From contig CBFGYO010000064.1 in assembly GCA_965652975.1 (NCBI GenBank), positions 1 through 21,342 of the forward strand: 21,342 nucleotides of DNA, written 5' to 3'. The position numbers were made by a program, and so were the translations under genes. This DNA comes from CADEDV01 sp036374495 (lineage in GTDB: Bacteria; Bacteroidota; Bacteroidia; Chitinophagales; Chitinophagaceae). The notes below the pieces were generated by a model. The model saw only the letters and a list, made by a program, of their open reading frames with translations, did no database searches and was not told the DNA's origin. How positions within the stretch are numbered: position 1 is the first letter of the stretch; every line of letters starts with the position of its first letter. Shown here piece after piece: positions 8,120-14,950 of the stretch.

Positions 8120-9031
8120 ATGATAAATTTAAATAAAAACGATAAGAACGTCCTAGGTAAAATAAAAACCCTGCCAGTATGGATGCTTTTGCTGCTATTT
8201 TTAGTTATTGCGGCCTGTGAATTAAAAAAGCGGGTTACTTATACACCACGAGGTTATGATATTACCAAACCAGAATCAATAAAATTAGGTACCAAGCTGG
8301 ACGAAATATCCGGTATTTGCTGGATCAATGATTCGCTGATACTGGCCAATAATGATGAGGCCGGAAGGATATTTGCGATCGATCTGCATTCAAACACACC
8401 AGGCGAGTACCGCAATGTCAAATTCGGAGCGAAAGACGACTACGAAGACATTGTGAAGGTGGATTCGGCAATTTATTTACTAATAGCAACAGGTAAAATT
8501 GTAAGAGTTACCCAATACCAGAACGAGGCTAGTGTGAAGATGGAAGAAGTGGCAACATTGAATGGACAAAACGAGTTTGAATCCCTATATTATGATAAAG
8601 AGATCAACTCCCTGGTCATGATTTGCAAAAACTGCCACAAGGAGAAAGACCGGGTACGTTCTGCTTATCGTTTTAGTCTCGATAGCAACAAACTCATCGA
8701 TACACCCTATTACCAGATACAAATGGATGAGATCAGGAAAATGACGGACGACCAGGGAGCCGAGTTCAGGCCTTCGGCAGCCTCTGTGAATCCCAAAGAC
8801 AACAATGTATATATCGTTTCTTCAATCGGGAAATTGATGGTTGTAATAAACAAGAAGGGAAAAGTAATGCAGGCATTCAGGATATCGGCTGTAATGTTTC
8901 CTCAACCCGAAGGCATCACTTTTGCATCCAATGGCGATATGTTTATTTCGAATGAGATCGGTACCGAACCGGCACCCAGCCTGCTAAAGTTTAAATATAC
9001 TCCACCTACAAAACAAAACTCAGGTTTTTGA
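8120..9031 (+). CDS. SdiA-regulated-type beta-propeller lipoprotein
   Basis: Predicted protein of 303 residues from the ATG at 8120; a TTG two codons earlier is also in frame but less likely. The N-terminus is basic (several Lys), then hydrophobic with a lipobox I-A-A-C (C33), indicating lipidation. The mature part shows repeats of the SdiA-regulated family: E-I-S-G-I-C-W near residue 62, L-A-N-N-D-E-A-G-R-I-F, a Y-E-D-I segment, E-F-E-S-L-Y-Y, a C-K-N-C pair, F-R-P-S-A-A, and P-E-G-I-T-F followed by D-M-F-I-S-N-E. Such proteins are propeller-like and often envelope-anchored; their biochemical role is not established. The last 12 bases overlap the 3' end of the PAP2 gene on the other strand. 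Confidence 0.8.
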   Translation: MINLNKNDKNVLGKIKTLPVWMLLLLFLVIAACELKKRVTYTPRGYDITKPESIKLGTKLDEISGICWINDSLILANNDEAGRIFAIDLHSNTPGEYRNVKFGAKDDYEDIVKVDSAIYLLIATGKIVRVTQYQNEASVKMEEVATLNGQNEFESLYYDKEINSLVMICKNCHKEKDRVRSAYRFSLDSNKLIDTPYYQIQMDEIRKMTDDQGAEFRPSAASVNPKDNNVYIVSSIGKLMVVINKKGKVMQAFRISAVMFPQPEGITFASNGDMFISNEIGTEPAPSLLKFKYTPPTKQNSGF

Positions 9032-9730
9032 CGTCAGTTCGCGCCGGGTAAGATATCGTTTTTCCAGCTTGTCGATTACCCATAGCGACAACGCGAGCCA
9101 CGACAGGCCCACGGCAAAACCCGCCAATACATCACTCGCATAGTGTACCCGCAGGTATACCCTGCTATAGCCAATTAAGAATATCAGGAGTGATAAAAAG
9201 ACAATAAGAGAGTACCTGATCCAGTTTGTTTTAATTTCTGTCCACACGATATAGATCAGCATTCCATAAAAAGCAACACTCATTAGTGCATGACCGCTCG
9301 GAAAACTAAAACCACTAACTTTTTCAAGAAGAGGAATGTCGGGCCGCGAACGCTGGAAGGAAAGTTTTAAGAGGAACATCAGCGATAAGCTGGTTAATGC
9401 TAATGCTAAAATGCGAATGGAAAGCCGCTTGTTTTTACGAATAAAAAAATAAAATGTAAGCAATGTAAGGTTGGCAGGTATAAGGAATGTGTGTTTGCCA
9501 AGAGAAGTTATAAAAACCATGAAGCTGGTGGTCAACGAGCTTACATACTGGGAGGTAAAAGCAAATACTTTTTCATCAAAAGTTGTGGTCTTTTTGATGA
9601 AGACCATATTTACAGCATAGGCAAATACGGTAACAGACAGGAATAGTACAAGCAACAGTACCAGGAACTCGGCTGAAATAAGTTTCAGCCATCGGCTTGT
9701 TTTTTTTATTTCAGGATTAGCCTGTTCCAT
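9020..9730 (-). CDS. PAP2 superfamily membrane phosphatase
   Basis: Predicted protein of 236 residues from the ATG at 9730; the frame extends to a TTG at 9736, which I rejected. It has about six membrane helices. The three PAP2 motifs are complete: K-x6-R-P (K122, R129, P130), P-S-G-H (144-147) and S-R-x5-H-x3-D (R190, H196 nucleophile, D200). Enzymes of this class remove phosphate from phosphatidic acid, phosphatidylglycerol phosphate, undecaprenyl pyrophosphate or similar lipids at the outer face of the inner membrane. It is the last gene of a tight cluster, 20 bases after the cyclase stop. Undecaprenyl-pyrophosphate phosphatase or lipid A phosphatase activity cannot be told apart from sequence. 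Confidence 0.9.
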   Translation of the reverse strand: MEQANPEIKKTSRWLKLISAEFLVLLLVLFLSVTVFAYAVNMVFIKKTTTFDEKVFAFTSQYVSSLTTSFMVFITSLGKHTFLIPANLTLLTFYFFIRKNKRLSIRILALALTSLSLMFLLKLSFQRSRPDIPLLEKVSGFSFPSGHALMSVAFYGMLIYIVWTEIKTNWIRYSLIVFLSLLIFLIGYSRVYLRVHYASDVLAGFAVGLSWLALSLWVIDKLEKRYLTRRELTSKT

Positions 9731-9750
9731 TTTCAAAAAATCAATTGTTA

Positions 9751-10854
9751 TCAGATCTTCAATGCAAATAATTCTACCGACTGGTTTTTACCTTTTAGGT
9801 CAGCCATTCCCACACTTTCGCTTTGCCAGTCTTCCATACCCACAAGTTCGATTATTTCTTTGGATACCATAAATTTTTGGTTGTAATCATTGCAGGCGCT
9901 CCGGATGCGTGATGCGGTGTTGATAGTATCGCCGCTCATTACCAGTTCTTTTTTCGAAATGCCTACCTGGCCCACCATTACATTACCCGTATGCATACCT
10001 GCTTTGTATTCCGGTAAAATATCATAGGCTCTTTTAAACACTTCCGTATTCTTGTTGAGGATTTTACGCGACGTGATTAATGAGGCGAGCGCGCGTTTTG
10101 CATTTACTTTCGAGCTGGGCCACCAGGCCACCACTTCGTCGCCCACATACTGGTATATCCGCCCATCGTGTTCCATAATACCGGCGGTAATGCAGTAGAT
10201 AAAATCCCGGATGAACTCGAAATATTCCTTGTGTCCAAGTTTTTCAGCAATAGGCGTTGAGTTACGCAGGTCGACAAATAAAATAATTCGTTCTTCTTCC
10301 TGTGGCTGCAGGTATTTACCCACCATGATATCCCAAAAAACGCCACGTGAATATTTTTCATTTATCTCAATCACAAGTTGTGTAACGAGAAAGAGCAATA
10401 CCCATTCAGTCATTTTTGGAATGATCCATTCTGGACGAAGCGTATTCATCCAAAACCTGCTCACTGCACGCTGGAAAGTATAATCCCTGATAAGCATCAG
10501 GTACGAGCCATAAATAAAAAAGTTCATTATCATAGCCACCAGTACGAGAATAACTGTTTTGGCCAGCAGGTTGAACCACAAAGAAGAATTGATCAGGAAT
10601 TTCCGCAGTAGCGATACAAGTATGAAGCCGATGATAAAGCTGAGCAGGAACACATTTACTTCGCGTAGCAAAATAGCCTGCGCGGTATTTGTGCCTGGTT
10701 CATAATATTTGACGGGCAAAACATTTGAAGCCATCCGCAGGTAAAAAAGTATCAGGTCTATCAGGGTCCAGGCGATGGCTATGAGTACGATAATCTTCAG
10801 TTCATATTTCTTTACCACAGATCCGCGTGGCAGTATGAGTTTTGATCTTTTCAT
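9751..10854 (-). CDS. Membrane class III nucleotidyl cyclase
   Basis: Predicted protein of 367 residues. Four membrane helices (about 20-39, 66-85, 98-120, 149-163) precede a cytosolic cyclase homology domain (about 185-365). Both metal-binding Asp are present: D195 in F-V-D-L and D239 in V-G-D-E. The transition-state residues N312 and R316 are present in G-D-T-I-N-T-A-S-R. The positions that read the base, three residues before each conserved Gly, are Q235 and V305, unlike Lys with Asp/Thr of adenylate cyclases or Glu with Cys/Ser of guanylate cyclases. The enzyme is therefore probably active, but its product (cAMP, cGMP or a pyrimidine cyclic nucleotide) is open. It starts 29 bases after the phosphatase/barrel gene and ends 20 bases before the PAP2 gene, so all three are likely co-transcribed. 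Confidence 0.88.
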   Translation of the reverse strand: MKRSKLILPRGSVVKKYELKIIVLIAIAWTLIDLILFYLRMASNVLPVKYYEPGTNTAQAILLREVNVFLLSFIIGFILVSLLRKFLINSSLWFNLLAKTVILVLVAMIMNFFIYGSYLMLIRDYTFQRAVSRFWMNTLRPEWIIPKMTEWVLLFLVTQLVIEINEKYSRGVFWDIMVGKYLQPQEEERIILFVDLRNSTPIAEKLGHKEYFEFIRDFIYCITAGIMEHDGRIYQYVGDEVVAWWPSSKVNAKRALASLITSRKILNKNTEVFKRAYDILPEYKAGMHTGNVMVGQVGISKKELVMSGDTINTASRIRSACNDYNQKFMVSKEIIELVGMEDWQSESVGMADLKGKNQSVELFALKI

Positions 10855-10883
10855 GGTGGTATGTATGCGGGATCAGGGGTACG

Positions 10884-13800
10884 TTAAAAAGTTAAATTGA
10901 TTTTGGTTCCCAACGACAGGTTGAACAGCCGCTCATGTGCTGCAAAACCAATGGATGCAGAAACCATAAACATATTAAAGGGGATAAAATAAAATCCACC
11001 ACCATATGCCGAGTGCCATATGCGCGAATCTTCGCCTTTCACCCACACACGACCGATATCGTAAAATCCGGTTAATCCAACCGGGCCAGGTAGAAAATAA
11101 GATTTTAGTTCGAAGAGTTTCACCCTCAATTCCAGACTTCCGTATGCCGATGATTGCCCCGAGTACCTGTTTTTTCTGAATCCGTGGAGATTATTCCCCA
11201 CCCCAATTGTCATTGCCTGGAAAAATTCATAGTCCTCATTGAAGATCTTACCACCACCAATGCCTACCACCGCTACTACCTGGGCGGGATCACTGAGGCT
11301 GGCGTATATTGTCATATCCGAACTGATCTTCGTAAAAGTACGGCTGTTGTTATTGAGCCCTTTGGCGGCAATCACTTCATTATACCACAATACACCCCGT
11401 GTAGGGAAAATATCATTATTGCGATTATCAAAAAGCGCAGCAAGCTTTCCGCCGAGATAAGTTTTCTGGCTGTAAATGCTTGTCGAGTCTAAGCCCACAT
11501 CAGACGGAGTACCCAATATTTTTCCTGAATTATCACTGTATTTATTCCAGTAATGAAAGAAGTACGGTCCAAGCATTACATGAAATCTTTCAAAGTATCT
11601 TTTACGTACCAATGCCTGTAATTCAATGGTACGGTAACGGCTGCGATAATAACCGTAATCTGGTGTTGACGGTACCTGCGTAGTATTACCCAGTCCGAAA
11701 AAATTGGCAACGGTAGGATAACCAAAGACACCATTTAACAGTATATCATAATCACGGAATACGTGATTGAATTCGCCGCTGTATTTGAATTTGTAAGACC
11801 CTCTGCTCAAGGAATACAATCCCGAAAACTGCTGGAATGTAGAATAAGGTTCATTACGGAAGCCATGCGTTTTCCTGGAAAATCCGGCTCCCACCAAAAA
11901 GCCGTCGTCGGAGTTTACACCGAATTCCATTTGCGGGAAACGATTTTTATTATACTGGTATCCTAATATGCTCAAAGAATTTACTGGAGGATCTTTTGAA
12001 AAACGGTTCTTGGTACGACTTGTATTTTTAATAAAATTTCCTTCGACGTTCATATCATACAACTGGTTTTGCACGTCGCCCTTTATATCAAACGTGTCGT
12101 TTCCTTTGCCACCGATGATGCGGATCTTGATCCTTGATTTGGCCGATTCATCGATATCAAACAGATCGTCGTCGTTGAGCCCGTATAGTCGTATCTCGTA
12201 GGTGTTGCGCGGTTCGAAAGTGCGGTCATACATTACAAAGCTGGTATCATTGCCCGATTCGCGCGCATACACTTTTACATTTAATCCCTCTCCATGGTTA
12301 GTGACTTTAAAGTATTCCTTTTGATTGCTGCCAATGATATTAACCTGGCGTGAGAGGAAGCGGTAATAAGTCAATCCCTCCGTCGAAAGCCTGTCGCGCC
12401 GGCTCTTTAGTTTACTGATAATATTTAATCCATTGATGGAAAATACTTCAGGTGGCAGTTGTCGCACAGCCTGGCTGATAACAGTGTCGGTTAATTTTGC
12501 CTGGAATTCAGCAATAATCTTTTTCCACTCTTCCTCGTCGAGGTCTGTAAGAAAAATACGGTCAAAATCCTTTGACGCAAATCCCAGCCAATTTATTTCA
12601 GGTATATCTTCCACAAAACCACGCAGGAAGGGCAGGAGATTACGACTTGCAAACTTCAGAAGCTTTCCATCGGAATAGAAGAAAGCCTGGTCGCGGTCGC
12701 GCGGGATTGGATAGTATATTTTTCCTTTGCCCGTATCGTCGGTAGCCCATCGCCACTGGTCAAAATGGCGATCGAAGTCAGCTACGAGTATATCAAGCAA
12801 CCTTGCTCTCAACACTGCCGGCTGGTCGGCACGGTGATCATTTTCTTCGATAAGTTTATCAAAGACCTTGGCAGTACTTTTTGTGTCGGAACCATCCGGC
12901 GATGCGTCCCGTTCTTCAAGAAGGCACACCGTGTTGGCAAATAAAGGTTGGTAAAAGCCGAGTGCAGGATCATCGGGCACAAAGAACAATTCCGGGTGTG
13001 GTGCTACTACATCTACAGCTTCTGCCAAAATCGGGATGGCCATCGGGCCATATGGATGCGCTGCAGAATTAAATTCCTGCACTACATCCTGTGCAAGCGT
13101 ACCTCTGAAATTTTCAGGCAATGCGCGGGTAGGATTTTTATCGACGGCACGTAATGTCCATTGTTTGCCGGTTTTGTCCTGCAGTCGCAGGGATTTGGTT
13201 TGCTTACCACCACCCATACTCAGCACCTTAAATCCGCCTCTTTCCTTATTGATATTAAAGACCTTCATGTTTACTGGCGTAGACCATTCAGGGCGATAGT
13301 TCTGTCCCATGATCACTTTGTGAAAGCCACTGATAGGCGGATACTTTTCACTGGCCGATATACTGAACGTGTCCTTATATTTCACGAAAGGATCTTCCAC
13401 GATTCGTTTGGATGAATCGATCTTTTCCTCCGGTATTTTCGAAAAATTAAGAAGGGTTTGATTGTACCTGTGACGGGTAGAGTCAGTAACGGAATAAAAA
13501 TCGATCGTTACATTCTTATTTACCGATACTTCCATTACGGCATACCCGGTTGTTTGTTCCACATAGGGACTTTTACGACTTTTGGATACCCTGTTGATCT
13601 TGCAACCGCCGCCACTTACGATATAGTGATGGGCGCTATCCTCTATCAATTGAAGACCGTGATCATGTCCTGCTACAAAAATGAGGTTGGGGTGCGCTTT
13701 TACAGCAGCCGTTACCTCGTTGATCATATTGGTATAAGTGGGGTGCGGTATATCCTGTGGGGTGCCAAACACGCTGCGCGCAATAGGATATATTGAACCG

Positions 13801-14537
13801 ATTACGGGCAAAGGGATATAAAGATTCTTATTGATATCGGTGAATGGGAAAATGTGTTTTTTCAATGGGAAGTAACCCCCGTGCACACTATTGCTTTTAA
13901 ATGGGTGGTGGCAGGCCAGCAAGACAAGCTTTTTTGAATTGCGACTGATGATATCTTCTATCTGCGTTATTACTTCGTCATTAGTCTTGCACTGACAGTC
14001 TGATTCTATTCCAGGTTTTTCAAAAGGATGCAGCCACCACTGGCTATCAAAAATGATGACGGTTACATCATTGCCCAGGTTTACCTCCACGGGGCCGGGG
14101 CATCCATCTTCGGGATAGAATTTTACATTGGGTTTGCCAAGCAAGTCCACATACAATTGTTCCCTGATCACAGAGGCATAACCACCCCTGCCACCATTGG
14201 TCCAATCGTGATTGCCCGGTATCATCAACACACGTGCACCAGTATTATCGGCAACAGATAATTGCGAATCAAGCACGGCTTTGGCGGCGGAATAAAAACT
14301 GGACTGGTCATCGGGCAGCCCCGTATCGTACAAATTATCGCCAAGAAATAGTACTGTAGTCTTTTTATCAAGTTTGACATGCGCCCTTATGGCTTCAACT
14401 ACAGGATGACGGCCATTGGTAAGTTCACCCGCATCGCCAATCAGTACAATACGCTGGAGAATGGTATCCGTTTGCGCTTTTAGGGAATTATCAAAACAAG
14501 CTAGCAGGATAGACAGCCAAATAAATTTTTTAATCAC
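10884..14537 (-). CDS. Acid phosphatase-like / atypical kinase-like / BamA-type outer-membrane barrel fusion
   Basis: Predicted protein of 1217 residues from a GTG at 14537, which starts a standard signal peptide (MIKKF, ending in LKAQ); the frame extends to a TTG at 14603 with no signal. Residues about 28-350 resemble tartrate-resistant acid phosphatase: G-D-A-G (D35), G-D-N-L-Y (D67, Y70), G-N-H-D (N109, H110), H-H-P (H211) and G-H-D-H (H291, H293). Residues about 405-720 hold a kinase-like pattern: G-G-G-K-Q-T (442-447), W-T-L-R-A-V-D-K (K467), D-R-H-F-D-Q (589-594) and P-I-P-R-D-R-D (D614, D616). An RTX-like G-G-x-G-x-D repeat follows (about 809-816). Residues about 855-1217 are a BamA/ShlB-like barrel ending in Phe; its L6-loop motif reads H-G-F (H1118) instead of R-G-F. 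Outer-membrane location is likely; the kinase assignment is inference. It is the first gene of a three-gene cluster and a paralogue of the gene at 14947. Confidence 0.85.
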   Translation of the reverse strand: MIKKFIWLSILLACFDNSLKAQTDTILQRIVLIGDAGELTNGRHPVVEAIRAHVKLDKKTTVLFLGDNLYDTGLPDDQSSFYSAAKAVLDSQLSVADNTGARVLMIPGNHDWTNGGRGGYASVIREQLYVDLLGKPNVKFYPEDGCPGPVEVNLGNDVTVIIFDSQWWLHPFEKPGIESDCQCKTNDEVITQIEDIISRNSKKLVLLACHHPFKSNSVHGGYFPLKKHIFPFTDINKNLYIPLPVIGSIYPIARSVFGTPQDIPHPTYTNMINEVTAAVKAHPNLIFVAGHDHGLQLIEDSAHHYIVSGGGCKINRVSKSRKSPYVEQTTGYAVMEVSVNKNVTIDFYSVTDSTRHRYNQTLLNFSKIPEEKIDSSKRIVEDPFVKYKDTFSISASEKYPPISGFHKVIMGQNYRPEWSTPVNMKVFNINKERGGFKVLSMGGGKQTKSLRLQDKTGKQWTLRAVDKNPTRALPENFRGTLAQDVVQEFNSAAHPYGPMAIPILAEAVDVVAPHPELFFVPDDPALGFYQPLFANTVCLLEERDASPDGSDTKSTAKVFDKLIEENDHRADQPAVLRARLLDILVADFDRHFDQWRWATDDTGKGKIYYPIPRDRDQAFFYSDGKLLKFASRNLLPFLRGFVEDIPEINWLGFASKDFDRIFLTDLDEEEWKKIIAEFQAKLTDTVISQAVRQLPPEVFSINGLNIISKLKSRRDRLSTEGLTYYRFLSRQVNIIGSNQKEYFKVTNHGEGLNVKVYARESGNDTSFVMYDRTFEPRNTYEIRLYGLNDDDLFDIDESAKSRIKIRIIGGKGNDTFDIKGDVQNQLYDMNVEGNFIKNTSRTKNRFSKDPPVNSLSILGYQYNKNRFPQMEFGVNSDDGFLVGAGFSRKTHGFRNEPYSTFQQFSGLYSLSRGSYKFKYSGEFNHVFRDYDILLNGVFGYPTVANFFGLGNTTQVPSTPDYGYYRSRYRTIELQALVRKRYFERFHVMLGPYFFHYWNKYSDNSGKILGTPSDVGLDSTSIYSQKTYLGGKLAALFDNRNNDIFPTRGVLWYNEVIAAKGLNNNSRTFTKISSDMTIYASLSDPAQVVAVVGIGGGKIFNEDYEFFQAMTIGVGNNLHGFRKNRYSGQSSAYGSLELRVKLFELKSYFLPGPVGLTGFYDIGRVWVKGEDSRIWHSAYGGGFYFIPFNMFMVSASIGFAAHERLFNLSLGTKINLTF

Positions 14538-14946
14538 CTTCTTACAATTAGTCGTATTATAATCAATTCTATGGTTCAGCGTAACAGTGCCTTGTCGGTT
14601 CAATAGCCCGATTGATCTTGACTTTAAACCTCTCTAAAAACCTTGCCGGAAATTTTGGGTATGCGGAATATTTTCCCGGCTTGCATACCGGGAGCCAATT
14701 TCTACTGGCAGGTAAACAGGTAAGTTACGTAAAAGTATGTGCAGCCTGAAATACAGACAGCAAAACGGGTATGATTTTTTCATAAGTCCCACGACAAACA
14801 ATCGATATGCAAAACGAGTTGTTGCAGGATGATATACATTACATCCGATACATTACAATATTTTGCTGTTCATTTAAAAATCGTATCTTAATGAGCGCGG
14901 GTAAAGAGTCCATGCTTGAGGATATAAAAACGCTAAAATTGCAACC
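14538..14946. other. 409-base divergent intergenic region between the two barrel paralogues
   Basis: This gap must hold the promoters of the phosphatase/barrel cluster (leftward) and of the paralogue (rightward). I see an inverted pair GGTATGC (14658-14664) and GCATACC (14683-14689), a 10-base direct repeat (separate entry) and a short leader frame (separate entry). There is no convincing full match to the Bacteroidota promoter pattern (TTTG, about 19 bases, TAnnTTTG); the sequence TATTTTG near 14858-14864 is the closest. No gene of normal size is present. Confidence 0.5.
14833..14856. promoter_or_regulatory. Direct repeat ATACATTACA x2, possible operator
   Basis: ATACATTACA occurs at 14833-14842 and 14847-14856, a 14-base period with a TCCG spacer. 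It lies about 90 bases upstream of the barrel paralogue start and next to a TATTTTG sequence. Two-fold direct repeats at such a place often bind response regulators, though no regulator gene is in the window. Confidence 0.35.
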
Positions 14947-14950
14947 ATGA
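14891..14950 (+). other. Possible 19-codon leader frame overlapping the next start (ATGA)
   Basis: An ATG at 14891 opens a frame of 19 codons (starts M-S-A-G-K-E, ends K-L-Q-P) whose TGA at 14948-14950 overlaps the ATG at 14947. The ATGA overlap would permit translational coupling, or an attenuating leader. It could be chance; there is no ribosome-binding site or codon signature to support translation. Confidence 0.2.

Noticed and set aside
6811..10854. A complete Pycsar anti-phage operon
   Set aside because: The effector-like gene and the cyclase are not adjacent or co-directional without interruption, the cyclase has a membrane domain unlike compact PycC, and no other defence genes are near. 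Kept only as a hypothesis.
14538..14603. TTG start at 14603 for the phosphatase/barrel protein
   Set aside because: It adds 22 residues without signal-peptide character; the GTG at 14537 starts a classic one.
14658..14689. GGTATGC/GCATACC inverted pair as a terminator
   Set aside because: The 18-base spacer and lack of a T tract make termination unlikely; noted only as a possible binding site.
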